NCBI GenBank assembly: GCA_014728035.1
Contig: WJMJ01000131.1
Location: 117,381 to 181,380 of the forward strand
DNA: 64,000 nt
Direction of reading: 5' to 3'
From: Promethearchaeota archaeon
GTDB taxonomy: Archaea; Asgardarchaeota; Thorarchaeia; Thorarchaeales; Thorarchaeaceae
Every line of letters begins with the position of its first letter. Within the stretch, counting starts at the first letter, position 1. Shown one piece after another: positions 33,623-43,961 of the stretch. Under the pieces are notes generated by a model. That model was given only the letters and a program-made list of their open reading frames with translations, did not search any database and was not told the origin of the DNA. The position numbers were made by a program, and so were the translations under genes.

Positions 33623-34333
33623 TTACAAATCAGTGTCTAATGTATCAGTTTGGATTTTTTGGAGGTCGGATATCCCTTTCACTGCAAGGTCCAATAGTTC
33701 ATCTAATGCGGACCGGTTGAATGTGCCATCTTCGCCAGTTCCTTGAACTTCAACAAATTCATCATCACGCATGACGATATTCATGTCAACAGACGCAGAA
33801 GAGTCTTCAATATAACAGAGGTCTAATAGACACTCATCATCAACTACTCCAACACTGACTGCAGCAACCTGTCCAATAAGAGGCAGTTCGGAAATCATAT
33901 CCAAATCAACCATTAATTGTAGAGCATCACAAAGTGCAATATAGGCACCAGTGATGGATGCGGTTCTTGTTCCGCCATCAGCTTGGATTACATCACAGTC
34001 TATCCGAATTTGGTGTTCACCAAGGTCACCAAGACTAACAGCAGCCCGAAGAGACCGGCCAATCAATCGCTGAATTTCTTGGTCGCGACCACTGATTCTA
34101 TTCCTCCTGGTACGCTCATTGGTTGCGCGAGGGAGCATTCCGTATTGTGCAGTGACCCACCCCTTTCCAGTTCCATTTAGCCAACCAGGAACATCTTCTT
34201 CCACAGTTGCAGTACAGATAACTTGGGTGTCACCAGTCTTAATCAGTACAGACCCTTCAGGATGTTTAAGAAAGTCACGAGTGATATCTACTGGTCTCAA
34301 TTCATCATTCAATCTACCGTCAGACCGGGCCAT
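33623..34333 (-). CDS. rph: Ribonuclease PH (bacterial-type)
   Basis: MARSDGRLNDELRPVDITRDFLKHPEGSVLIKTGDTQVICTATVEEDVPGWL...GWVTAQYGMLPRATNERTRR...DCDVIQADGGTRTASITGAYIAL. Confidence 0.93.
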   Translation of the reverse strand: MARSDGRLNDELRPVDITRDFLKHPEGSVLIKTGDTQVICTATVEEDVPGWLNGTGKGWVTAQYGMLPRATNERTRRNRISGRDQEIQRLIGRSLRAAVSLGDLGEHQIRIDCDVIQADGGTRTASITGAYIALCDALQLMVDLDMISELPLIGQVAAVSVGVVDDECLLDLCYIEDSSASVDMNIVMRDDEFVEVQGTGEDGTFNRSALDELLDLAVKGISDLQKIQTDTLDTDL

Positions 34334-34465
34334 ATTAACCACAATATGGTTGAACATATTGTCTGCTATTAACGCTATTGACGTGTAGTCACCAAATAGC
34401 TTTATTGATAAAAGAGGAAACAATACAATGAGATTGATGTAAATAACATTGGAGCGACCAAAATA

Positions 34466-35488
34466 ATGATGGATGTTCGTGGCAGATTCAACACCGCCCT
34501 AAAAGATACAGTCGAAGAATGGAAAAAGAAGGATACTGTGAAAGGCGTATATGTTCATGGCTCATACGTGAAAGGTATAATCTCACCGAATTCAGACCTT
34601 GACCTCTGTGTAATTATGGAGGCAGATGAGGCTCCCGCACAACTACTTGCGAAGTATAAAGGTGTCATGATCGATATGACTTTCTTCACCCCTGAAGATG
34701 TACAAGATGTGGTCGAGGGAAACACCCACGATATGGTTAAGATTGCTTCAGTAGTAGGTCAGTTACGAAATGCAGAAGTGCTATACGATAAAGAGGGAAA
34801 ACTCAAGAGTTGGCAGAAGGATGTTTCAACATATCAATGGCCCAAGGAATCAATCCAAACAGCAAAAACTGAGGCGATAGAAGCTTTACAAAGTGCGTCA
34901 GCCTTTGCTGCAGAAGAAGACATAATCAGTGCTGTTTACGAAATAAGAGAAGGCCTTTTTGAACTTGGACGAGCAGTGTTGATGAAGAATAATAATTTCT
35001 GTGTGATTAAACCTGCTGAAATTCTTACAGAAATTCGAATGATGGACCCAATGACTTACCAGCTGTTCCTCAGAACGTTCAAACTCAAAGGACTAGGAGA
35101 GAATGAGCTTCTAGACATGCTAGAGGATATCAAAGCATGGATCAAGAAGGCTGAAGAGTTATTTGATGCTGAATCATCTGACATTGCGGCAACAATCATC
35201 CTATCGGATGCGCAGAGATCCACGTTCAGTGCGATTAACCTAACACTAAATGGAGATTATGAGTTAGCAGTATTTGAGCTAAGACTAGCAATACGAAAAC
35301 TGGGACAGGCATTGCTCGCAATATCAGGAGAAACAACTTTCAATGCACGTACATTTATCAGTGATATAAAAGAGCATGAGCCAAATTTCTATAATAACAT
35401 CTTAGTGAAATATGGAGCTTACGAGTTTCATCCGAAGGGTGTGAAACGAAGTATTGGAGAAGCAGAATTCATAGCAAAAAGAATATGA
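34466..35488 (+). CDS. Nucleotidyltransferase (MNT-like) with C-terminal HEPN-like helical region
   Basis: VYVHGSYVKGIISPNSDLDLCVIM is the GSx..SDxD nucleotidyltransferase motif, followed by an extended helical domain. Confidence 0.78.
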   Translation: MMDVRGRFNTALKDTVEEWKKKDTVKGVYVHGSYVKGIISPNSDLDLCVIMEADEAPAQLLAKYKGVMIDMTFFTPEDVQDVVEGNTHDMVKIASVVGQLRNAEVLYDKEGKLKSWQKDVSTYQWPKESIQTAKTEAIEALQSASAFAAEEDIISAVYEIREGLFELGRAVLMKNNNFCVIKPAEILTEIRMMDPMTYQLFLRTFKLKGLGENELLDMLEDIKAWIKKAEELFDAESSDIAATIILSDAQRSTFSAINLTLNGDYELAVFELRLAIRKLGQALLAISGETTFNARTFISDIKEHEPNFYNNILVKYGAYEFHPKGVKRSIGEAEFIAKRI

Positions 35489-35528
35489 GACTGAAGATTG
35501 ATATGGGAGCTGTTGTTTTTCTACAAAA

Positions 35529-36077
35529 GTGGTGACAATGTCCGAATCCGATGTAGAAGTGATAAAACTCATGAGTGTTGCGCTAAATTACGAGAAACAA
35601 CTTGTCCTTAAGACAGAGATTGAAGCATATCACAATGCCACAAATTATGTGATAGAACAAATTCTTAAAATCAGAAAGAAGAAAGCGTCCGAAATAATTG
35701 AAGCAATTGGTGATGAATTCTCTGAAAAGTTCGATTCCCGCACAGCATATTTGAAAGATGTGGTCAAGACCGCTCGTGTTACAATTGGAGAGCACAAACA
35801 GAAAGCAAGATGGAGAAGGGATTTGAAGAATAAAGTTCCCAAATTCAAACCAAATATCATGATTTTCTCAGCACCACTGATAGAGATTTCACATGAAGCA
35901 GCATTTCTCACTGTCAAGAGTGGAGAACAGAAAGCAATTCCATTCGATAAGCATAGCAGAAACAAGAACAAAGAGATACTTTCTGAGATTATAAAAGACC
36001 CAAAGAAAATGGATAGAGTACGGTTAATGTGGAATAAAGAAGGTTACTTCAATGTTGACATCCGTGTATTCAGATAG
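35529..36077 (+). CDS. Hypothetical protein
   Basis: 182-aa ORF with Lys-rich helical region. Ends overlapping the convergent WD40 gene. Confidence 0.55.
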   Translation: MVTMSESDVEVIKLMSVALNYEKQLVLKTEIEAYHNATNYVIEQILKIRKKKASEIIEAIGDEFSEKFDSRTAYLKDVVKTARVTIGEHKQKARWRRDLKNKVPKFKPNIMIFSAPLIEISHEAAFLTVKSGEQKAIPFDKHSRNKNKEILSEIIKDPKKMDRVRLMWNKEGYFNVDIRVFR

Positions 36078-36975
36078 TCCAGCATTTCAATGCACCTGAG
36101 AATTCAGTTGTGTAGAACTTCTTACCTTTCGAATCCCAAGACACTCCACTTACTCCAGTAGGAAGTTTCTGGTGGATAGATTCACTGAAGTCGTTAGCCC
36201 ATAATTGAATTGTTGTATCATAGCTCGAAGTGAGTAAACTTGAATCGGACGGATTGAAGCTGATTGAGCTGACTACATCAGTGTGACCATCAAGAATTAT
36301 TGGTTTTCGGTCATTAACTAAATCAAGAATAACAACGGAACCGTTGTGAAGGCCTAATGCAGCTTTTGTGTGTTCTGGAGATATAGCAAGAGATCGTATT
36401 CTATTATCACTCTGAAATATATTTTCCACTAACTCATATGATGATAAATCCCACAAGTTACATTTGCCAGACCAAGACGCCGTAATTAATTTGCTATCCC
36501 CAGCATAGAAAGCAAGACCAGAGATGTCACGCCGATGAAAATGAAGATTTCTAATGCATTTGAGTTTCTTGAGAGAGAATAACTTGACCAGACCATCACG
36601 AGTTCCTGCGACAGCTTTTGAAATAGTCGAGTCTACTGCAAGAGCTTTGATATCACAACTATGACGAAGGAGATGACTCTCCTTGAACTTCTTTGACGCT
36701 AACCACATTCTTGCGGTTCCATCCCAGCTGCTCGATAAGAGGTGAGATCCATTTTCAATAAAAAGCAGTGAGGAAATCATCTTTTCATGGCCGCTCAATG
36801 CAAGACGAGGTTTGCGAGTTTTGGAGTTGATAATGATGATTTGCCCATCGAGACTGCCGACCGCAACGAGATTCTTTGTAGGACTGACCGAAACACAGGT
36901 TAATGGTACAATTTGAGAGCTAGTTGGAAGGTAGATTGTAGTGGCCTGCATACTTGTCACTCCGAATATTATCAA
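36070..36975 (-). CDS. WD40 repeat protein
   Basis: Repeats such as LSGHEKMISSLLFIENGSHLLSSSWDGTARMW and LDGHTDVVSSISFNPSDSSLLTSSYDTTIQLW. Confidence 0.93.
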   Translation of the reverse strand: MIIFGVTSMQATTIYLPTSSQIVPLTCVSVSPTKNLVAVGSLDGQIIIINSKTRKPRLALSGHEKMISSLLFIENGSHLLSSSWDGTARMWLASKKFKESHLLRHSCDIKALAVDSTISKAVAGTRDGLVKLFSLKKLKCIRNLHFHRRDISGLAFYAGDSKLITASWSGKCNLWDLSSYELVENIFQSDNRIRSLAISPEHTKAALGLHNGSVVILDLVNDRKPIILDGHTDVVSSISFNPSDSSLLTSSYDTTIQLWANDFSESIHQKLPTGVSGVSWDSKGKKFYTTEFSGALKCWTI

Positions 36976-37014
36976 TGCATAGTTATTCGTTTACAAGATA
37001 AAAAGTCTAACCAC

Positions 37015-38073
37015 TTACTGTTGACGACGAATAATAAAGTAAGAAACAATAACAAGAGGTATTGCGATAAGAATAACAAGAAAATCTAAAGGGGTTTCTT
37101 GTGGAAAATCAGAAACATCGGGGAGATAATCAACAACGAAGACTTCAACCACGCGACCTACTGCTTGTAAACTGGCTGCACTACATTTATCGGGTGTATC
37201 CTCAATAGTATGCCAAGTGGATGGAAAGGGGTAATGAATTAGATCAACTGCTGGAATATCTGCATCTAGGAAAGGAATATGGTCATCTGTTATTCGTCCA
37301 CCAGTTTCATTGAGGAAAATACTATCATAGCCAAACTCGTGGGCTATCGACCAAATGGTGTTTTGCAAAGAGGGGAATTGCATCGAGTTCTGCTCTTTTG
37401 GAATGCGCAGGTTTGCATCTCCAACCATATCTAATAGAACCATAGCTGCAATTGAGTCAATTCGGTCAGCAGATAGTTGGCTAACAAAATATCTTGAACC
37501 TTGAATCCAATCCCAGCCATCAATATTCCCAGAGTCTTCTGCATCAAAGAATACTAACTCGACATATGAACGAACAGCTTCAGGCAATACTTTCGCAAGT
37601 TCAAGAAGTACTGCCACGCCACTTGCACCATCATTTGCTCCAAGAACAGGCAAATTATGATTTGCAGGATTGGGATCATTATCAGCTTTAGGTCGTGTGT
37701 CATAATGGGCTCCCAAAATCATGGTAGAGTTAACTTCCGGACCCCATCTTGCGAGTATGTTGCTGCAAAGTGTTTCTTGATAAGTGAAATTCTGTAGAAT
37801 AACCTCCCAGCCATTGAGTTCAAGTTTATCTACAATATAAGATCGACAGTCACTGAGATTTTCTGACCCGGGAGGACGTGGTCCAAAATCACATTGGTCG
37901 TAAATATATTGAAGCGCCTCTTCTCCATTGAAAACGGGACTATAGTCATCACCGATAACCACAGGTATGTGTGGGATACCCAGCAAGAAAATGATGAGAA
38001 GCGACGAATATTTCAAAGATACACCATCAAATTCTGTACCAACGTCCCCTAAGAATCTTTTTGATAAAATCAC
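37015..38073 (-). CDS. M28-family zinc peptidase
   Basis: ILGAHYDTRP, GANDGASGVAVLLELA, VFFDAEDSG, and C-terminal TM. Confidence 0.9.
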   Translation of the reverse strand: MILSKRFLGDVGTEFDGVSLKYSSLLIIFLLGIPHIPVVIGDDYSPVFNGEEALQYIYDQCDFGPRPPGSENLSDCRSYIVDKLELNGWEVILQNFTYQETLCSNILARWGPEVNSTMILGAHYDTRPKADNDPNPANHNLPVLGANDGASGVAVLLELAKVLPEAVRSYVELVFFDAEDSGNIDGWDWIQGSRYFVSQLSADRIDSIAAMVLLDMVGDANLRIPKEQNSMQFPSLQNTIWSIAHEFGYDSIFLNETGGRITDDHIPFLDADIPAVDLIHYPFPSTWHTIEDTPDKCSAASLQAVGRVVEVFVVDYLPDVSDFPQETPLDFLVILIAIPLVIVSYFIIRRQQ

Positions 38074-39287
38074 GTAATATAAGACCTAATCTTGCTTCTC
38101 AACAATCTTGGCAATTCCCGGGGCAATAGACGAAGTGCGGTAGCTGGAATATCACCATATCCAATCTCACCTCTAGCAACTTTAGCCATAATTTCAGCTG
38201 CTAATGGATGACCGTTAATTTTAGAAAGGAGTCTATCTACAAGTACAGAACTCTGAGGTCCAGCCCATTCCGCCATCCCAAAACTGGATCCGAACACATC
38301 ATGACATAGATTATGATATTTAGAAAGATACTGTTCATCGTGGCGATTAGCACTGATAGCATCCGAAATAACTTGTGCGGCAAACACTCCAGATTGCATG
38401 GCATATGCAATCCCTTCGCCCATCATAGGATCAACAAATCCAGCAGCATCTCCAACTAATATCACACGATCCAAAACATTCTTGTGTTTTAATCCATCCG
38501 CACCCAAGAAAAACGTTCGCAACTTTTCAGGAACCAGTTCAATATTTGCTTGGTTTTCGATGTGCTTACAGAAATCATAGAATTTGGGACGGAGTGGAAG
38601 TATATCGATCCCAGGGCCCGCAATACCAATAGCTAGATGTTCTCGTTTTGGAAAAACCCATCCATAACCCAGTTTGCCCTTTAGAGGTTGAATTGATAAG
38701 ATGTGAGGGTTATTGTCGGTACCTTTTGCAACACCCTCTTCACCAACATAAAAATCAGACTCCATTCCAAGACCATGACGGGTCAAATCTTTTCTTTTAG
38801 GACGCAGACCCAAAGATCTACTGATCACCGAATTAACTCCATCCGCACCAATCAAAAATAATCCTCTAATATCAGCACCATTTTCTAGTTTGACACAAGC
38901 AGAATGCTCTGACACTTGAGCACTTACAACACGGGAGTCTTCCATCAAAATAACCCCAGCATCTTCTGCTCTTCTAGCTAAAAATTCATCAAACTTATTA
39001 CGAAATACAGTAATGCCAATCAACTTATCAGATACAAATTCAACAGTTGAAGAACTACTAGGAATTTGGAATTTTAAACCATAGATTTTTTGCTCTATGA
39101 TCTCGGTTGGCAGGTTTCCATTTATGACTTTTAATCCACGAAACATTACTGCACCGCCGCAAGGTTTCTCGCGAGGCAATACGAACTTTTCAATAAGAAT
39201 AGTATCTAGATTTCGTTTAGCACATTCATAAGCTGCAATAGACCCAGCAGGTCCAGCCCCCACAACAATGACATCATATTCAGTCAA
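38070..39287 (-). CDS. Geranylgeranyl reductase family FAD-dependent oxidoreductase
   Basis: DVIVVGAGPAGSIAAYECA, EKFVLPREKPCGGAV, VILVGDAAGFVDPMMGEGIAYAMQSG. Confidence 0.93.
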   Translation of the reverse strand: MTEYDVIVVGAGPAGSIAAYECAKRNLDTILIEKFVLPREKPCGGAVMFRGLKVINGNLPTEIIEQKIYGLKFQIPSSSSTVEFVSDKLIGITVFRNKFDEFLARRAEDAGVILMEDSRVVSAQVSEHSACVKLENGADIRGLFLIGADGVNSVISRSLGLRPKRKDLTRHGLGMESDFYVGEEGVAKGTDNNPHILSIQPLKGKLGYGWVFPKREHLAIGIAGPGIDILPLRPKFYDFCKHIENQANIELVPEKLRTFFLGADGLKHKNVLDRVILVGDAAGFVDPMMGEGIAYAMQSGVFAAQVISDAISANRHDEQYLSKYHNLCHDVFGSSFGMAEWAGPQSSVLVDRLLSKINGHPLAAEIMAKVARGEIGYGDIPATALRLLPRELPRLLRSKIRSYIT

Positions 39288-39367
39288 ACTACTCTCTCCA
39301 AAACTGATTAGACAGATATCGAATCGTCTATCAAAACCTTTTTACAAAGGAATAAAAATTTGACGAC

Positions 39368-40003
39368 TCAAATATCACGACATTTTTCACAGCCAGGCCT
39401 TGGACGAAGACCCAACCGCCGCATTATTTTGCCACCAGGTAAATCAGCCGATGTATCTTGTTCAGGAGTAATTTGAACGTCCACTTCTCTTGTTCCAACT
39501 TGCTCAAATCCATATGCCATAATCAACATCTGAGAAGGGGTATTTTCTTCGTAGACCTCACAATAGACCTCTTCAACCCCAGCATCTAGAAAGTATTTTG
39601 ATGCACGTTTTATCAGAGCTGTAGCAATCCCTTTTCTTCTACGAGATGGGAGAACGCCAATACCAGTAATTTCTCCATACACTGAATCCTCTTCCTTTTC
39701 AACAAAACATGCAATGAATCCAGACAGTTTGCCCCATAGTTCTGCTACAAAAATACCCTCGGTATCGAGTTTCTTTGCTTGCTCGAGATTTATGGGGCAA
39801 AATGGGTCAGGAGACGCAAGAAAACATCTGTTGTAAAGGTCTACAAAGGATTCCAAATCATCATGTACCAATTTGCGTACATGAATGTAATTAGGAATAG
39901 TCTTACTATCCCACCATTCTTCAGCCAAGTCTAATGCTACTTTCGCCTCAGCCTTCATTATGAGATAAGAACGGGTGACACCATCCAAGTCAGACTCTGA
40001 CAT
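39368..40003 (-). CDS. GNAT family N-acetyltransferase
   Basis: EITGIGVLPSRRRKGIATALIKRASKYFLDAGVEEVYCEV. Confidence 0.9.
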   Translation of the reverse strand: MSESDLDGVTRSYLIMKAEAKVALDLAEEWWDSKTIPNYIHVRKLVHDDLESFVDLYNRCFLASPDPFCPINLEQAKKLDTEGIFVAELWGKLSGFIACFVEKEEDSVYGEITGIGVLPSRRRKGIATALIKRASKYFLDAGVEEVYCEVYEENTPSQMLIMAYGFEQVGTREVDVQITPEQDTSADLPGGKIMRRLGLRPRPGCEKCRDI

Positions 40004-40052
40004 CTATCAATCTCCATGTTCAATGAAATATCTACTAATAACAATCTGTCGA

Positions 40053-40823
40053 TTATTCACCCAGTTCAACTATGGAGTCAATAGCATTTACCGTAGCTTG
40101 TATTTCTTTTTTAACAGCTTCAATCAGAAGGGGATGTTGTTCACCTGACTCTTCAGATGTGTCCTCTTGTTCTACCTTTGGGTCAGAATGGAGATTGCCA
40201 TCAACTGCAAGAATAGAGCCAGCAAAGAGTCCTTTCGTATATGCGAACGTATAGAGCAGCGAACTCTCCATTTCGATGCATTTCACCTTTGTACGGGTCC
40301 ACAGGTCTAGTTGGTCAGTATGTTTTGCAGCATAATACACATCACTTGTCCAACAAATACCTTGATGCACTCGTTCTTTGGGCAGAATCTCATTTATTTT
40401 CGAGTACAACGAGTTAAAGACCACGGGAGATGGAACTGCTGGAAATTCGATTGGAGCATAGTTCAAACTTGTTCGTTCGTCTCTTATGCATCCGATGGGA
40501 ACTACGACATCTCCGGTCTTAACAGAGGGGTCAATACCACCACATGAACCAACACGTATTAGATATTTAGCTCCCAGATTTGCCAGCTCTTCAATACAAA
40601 TATGAGTTGAAGGTGTTCCAATTCCAGTTCCAGATATAGTTACAGCAGTTCCTTTCGGGGTATATGCACGATACGTTACAAAACCACGATATCGAACAAT
40701 TTCTTTGGCATCTTTCATCTCAGCTGCAATCTTCGGAACCCGGTCTGGGTTCCCAGTTATGAGGGTGAATTTTTCAACGTCACCTTCACCTACTCGTAGA
40801 TGGGGTTGTATCCTTCTTTTCAT
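40053..40823 (-). CDS. Uridine/purine nucleoside phosphorylase family
   Basis: LITGNPDRVPKIAAEM, GIGTPSTHICIEELANLGAKYLIRVGSCGGI, CIEMESSLLYTFA. Confidence 0.92.
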   Translation of the reverse strand: MKRRIQPHLRVGEGDVEKFTLITGNPDRVPKIAAEMKDAKEIVRYRGFVTYRAYTPKGTAVTISGTGIGTPSTHICIEELANLGAKYLIRVGSCGGIDPSVKTGDVVVPIGCIRDERTSLNYAPIEFPAVPSPVVFNSLYSKINEILPKERVHQGICWTSDVYYAAKHTDQLDLWTRTKVKCIEMESSLLYTFAYTKGLFAGSILAVDGNLHSDPKVEQEDTSEESGEQHPLLIEAVKKEIQATVNAIDSIVELGE

Positions 40824-41224
40824 CAGCACCACAGCAATATTGGAATGTACTATCTGCTTTTGACTCTTAGGCTCTTTCGTTTTTGGTGAAAATCACCTAT
40901 GAGGAGTTTCAATTTTAGAGATAATACAGTCAAGACATAACCATTTTTCATTGATTAAGAAGGATCGACCAAAAGACGGGGAGCTTGTACTGCAGATATC
41001 ACAGGAACGAAATCGGCTCTCATAATTCTCTGTCAGAAAGACAATTAGCAATGAAATCAATTTCTTCCGAGCATGTACATATTGCAAAAGCCCACATCCA
41101 ATGGTAAATACCTCATGGAACCTTATTAGCACCACAAATAAGGTAAATACCAAACATACTTTTGTGCAACCTCCGACATTTTTCCTCGACTGGCAGGTTA
41201 ATACCAGTTAGGACGATGTAGAAA

Positions 41225-41599
41225 ATGAGTGTGGATTTTACATACTACTGTTATCGCTGCGGAGGCAAGAATACGCTTAATCTCCCAGCACCAAATGCAC
41301 CAGCATATCATCACCAAGATTTGACTTGTAATAATTGCGGTGATGGCACAAGAGTTCTTGTAAGTCACTGCCCCAATTGTAGCAACCAATATGTCTACTG
41401 GATAGACGATTTACATATTCCAAATCTGGTACAGGGATTTGCAAAGTATATGGTACATAACATGCAGGCCATGATAGATAAAGCGGCACAACAAGGAGCA
41501 AGAATCAGCATAGACACCCCCGAAAAGTTTCCTATCAATGCAGCATGTCCTTGTGGGGCTAAATTCTCAATCGATATAGAAATTCCAGATTTAGACTGA
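41225..41599 (+). CDS. Zinc-ribbon-containing hypothetical protein
   Basis: CYRCGGKN...CNNCGDGTRVLVSHCPNCSNQYVYW and a third CPCGA cluster. Confidence 0.7.
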   Translation: MSVDFTYYCYRCGGKNTLNLPAPNAPAYHHQDLTCNNCGDGTRVLVSHCPNCSNQYVYWIDDLHIPNLVQGFAKYMVHNMQAMIDKAAQQGARISIDTPEKFPINAACPCGAKFSIDIEIPDLD

Positions 41600-41628
41600 T
41601 ATTCACAAGAGTGGTTCGCGAAAATGAT

Positions 41629-42282
41629 TCAGCAACCACTTTCTTTCCTTTTTTGCATGCCTTTAAGAGAAGAATCACACACAGGACGTACAGGACACTC
41701 TTCACACCGCGAGTTTTTTCTCAGACAAACTAGCGAGACCAGGTCAATAATTCCAAAGTAGAACTGTGGTTTATGCGGTGCTCCGAATGTATTCATAAAT
41801 GACCAAGCTTGTTCATTATACGCATTTTTGAATTGTAATGAAAACACCCGATTTAGAAAATGAAGAATATTCCCATCAACAAGAGGAACTGAATAATGAA
41901 AAGCAAAATTCCTCACTGCATTTGCCACATACTTTCCAACACCTGGAAGGGATACAAGGTCTTTTTCACCGGAGGGAACAAGCGAATCAAAATCGGACTG
42001 GATGATTTTTGCAGTTGTGACAAGATGTTTTGAGCGAGTGTTTTGTAGCCCAAGAGAAGAGATAGTTGTGGACACTATTTCAACATTGGCAGATGCCAAT
42101 TGATCAACAGTTCCATATTCTACAATAAAATCGGAATATAATCTTGCGACTGCTTGAGCAGTGGTACGACGTAGCATCATCTCTGCAATAAGAATATGAA
42201 AAGCATTGTCGGTAGAACGCCATGGAAATGACCGTCCGAATGAGGAGAACCAAGATAGTATTAGTGAGCGAGTGCGGTTCAT
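41629..42282 (-). CDS. HhH-GPD base-excision DNA glycosylase (MutY/Mig-like) with 4Fe-4S cluster
   Basis: LPGVGKYVANAVRNFAFHYSVPLVDGNILHFLNRVF and CLRKNSRCEECPVRPVC. Confidence 0.87.
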   Translation of the reverse strand: MNRTRSLILSWFSSFGRSFPWRSTDNAFHILIAEMMLRRTTAQAVARLYSDFIVEYGTVDQLASANVEIVSTTISSLGLQNTRSKHLVTTAKIIQSDFDSLVPSGEKDLVSLPGVGKYVANAVRNFAFHYSVPLVDGNILHFLNRVFSLQFKNAYNEQAWSFMNTFGAPHKPQFYFGIIDLVSLVCLRKNSRCEECPVRPVCDSSLKGMQKRKESGC

Positions 42283-42338
42283 TCGCTCATTTGAAACAGG
42301 GAATCTTGTCAGCTGGAATCACCTCGATAACTTGAATT

Positions 42339-42893
42339 TCAGCGGAGAGAATCGATTATTTCAACAACCTCATTTATCGAACTAACTACAGTCACGCCCT
42401 CCATCTTACGCAACTTCTCTACATTTTCCAAATCTATTGCTCTTGTTCGAATTTTCACTTCTTGTTCGTCTGGAGTCAATGTAGTGATTGTGCCAGGGAA
42501 TTGGTCAACAGGAAACAGAATAACACGAGTGCTGCCTTTCAAAGTTTGGGCGACTGCATTAGTAAGAAGAGTATCCTCAATTCCATATGCAATCTTAGCA
42601 GAAGAGTTTGCAGTGAGTGGTGCAACAACCAACAAATCATACTTACCGACCTGTAAGGGCCCAGCGATGAATGGTACATTAGCATTGACTTCAACCTTGA
42701 CAGTATCGAATGCTTGTTTGACTCGATCCCAAAGTTTGTACCAATGAAGAACTTGTTTCCCAGCTTTTGAAATGAATACATCAATTTCTATAGTGGAATC
42801 TTCGAATAAATGCAGCATGGCATCAATAGTCTCTTTGATCTTATCACCTGAGCCAGTTATTCCCCACGCAATCTTCAACGTTATCAAATTCAT
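42339..42893 (-). CDS. Archaeoflavoprotein AfpA-like
   Basis: KIAWGITGSGDKIKETIDAM..., VAPLTANSSAKIAYGIEDTLLTNAVAQTLKG, VILFPVDQ. Confidence 0.85.
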   Translation of the reverse strand: MNLITLKIAWGITGSGDKIKETIDAMLHLFEDSTIEIDVFISKAGKQVLHWYKLWDRVKQAFDTVKVEVNANVPFIAGPLQVGKYDLLVVAPLTANSSAKIAYGIEDTLLTNAVAQTLKGSTRVILFPVDQFPGTITTLTPDEQEVKIRTRAIDLENVEKLRKMEGVTVVSSINEVVEIIDSLR

Positions 42894-42974
42894 GTGGTAA
42901 TATTCACAAAAATACATACGTATTGGATGAAATCAATTATCAGATAGAGAGTTTATGATATCAATGTGAGTTCT

Positions 42975-43955
42975 ATGAAGAGTGTAAGTGTGGGAATTAC
43001 GACCAACATGCAAATTTCTGCTACATCATGGATTGCAAAGAACGCAAAAAGCCTTGGGGCAAATGGTATTTGGATTGGAGAAGATATAGACCTGGGCCAA
43101 GAGATATTCTCTCTTACTACCTCAACTATTATGCAATCAGAGGGGATCAAAATAGGGACTGGAATAGTTCCAATAACAATACATAACATGTCAACCCTTG
43201 CCCGGGTAGGAAAAACACTCAACATCCTAAGCAATGGGAGATTCATACTAGGATTAGGTATTGGGGGAATCCAAGACCTAAAATCAAAGCAAATTTCGGT
43301 GAACAAACCAGTAACCGCATTGAGAAGAACAGTCCGGAGTTTGCGAAGTCTCTGGAAAGGAAAAACTGTTACAAGTAAACATGAGTATTCACATCTTGAA
43401 GACTACAAACTAAAAATCAAGAGCCCAATGGATATCCCGATTTTTCTTGGTGTGAGGGGTCCTCAGATGTTGAAACTTGCGGGGGAGGAAGCAGATGGAG
43501 TTATTCTTTCAGGCCCAGTTGAGTATTTGAAAAACGCCATAGATATTGTGGACAAATCTGCTGAATCAAACAGAAGACCAATTCCAAAAAAGGTCGGCTG
43601 GTTAGCTACTATTCCAACATCAGACAAGGACGTGAAAATTGCAAAACGAGTTGTGTCGCTCATTGTTGCAGATACTCCACAAAGTGTAATTGAAAAATTG
43701 GATGTTGATTTAGAATTAGTAGAAATAATTAGGCAAAAGGTCTCAAAAGAAGGGCCCAAAGCAGGAATACCGTATGTTACAGAGGAGATGATGGATGTGT
43801 TTGCAGTTAGTGGAACTACCGATCAAATGGTTGACAAATATGAAAATCTCTGGAACATGGGAATCGACGATGTGGTTTTCGGTCCACCGTTTTTTGGGGA
43901 TTGGAGAAACAAAATGAAAGAGGTATTTCAGGAGATTAGAGAAAGAGAAATGTGA
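42975..43955 (+). CDS. LLM-class (F420-dependent-like) oxidoreductase, Mer-like
   Basis: GANGIWIGEDIDLGQEIFSL, RFILGLGIGG, LKIKSPMDIPIFLGVRGPQMLKLAGEEADGVILSG. Confidence 0.9.
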   Translation: MKSVSVGITTNMQISATSWIAKNAKSLGANGIWIGEDIDLGQEIFSLTTSTIMQSEGIKIGTGIVPITIHNMSTLARVGKTLNILSNGRFILGLGIGGIQDLKSKQISVNKPVTALRRTVRSLRSLWKGKTVTSKHEYSHLEDYKLKIKSPMDIPIFLGVRGPQMLKLAGEEADGVILSGPVEYLKNAIDIVDKSAESNRRPIPKKVGWLATIPTSDKDVKIAKRVVSLIVADTPQSVIEKLDVDLELVEIIRQKVSKEGPKAGIPYVTEEMMDVFAVSGTTDQMVDKYENLWNMGIDDVVFGPPFFGDWRNKMKEVFQEIREREM

Positions 43956-43961
43956 GAACAT

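Noticed and set aside
40893-41153. Minus-strand ORF with CDICSTSS...CLDCI motif
   Set aside because: The C-terminal zinc-like part may be real but the upstream portion looks non-coding. Not supported enough to list as a CDS.
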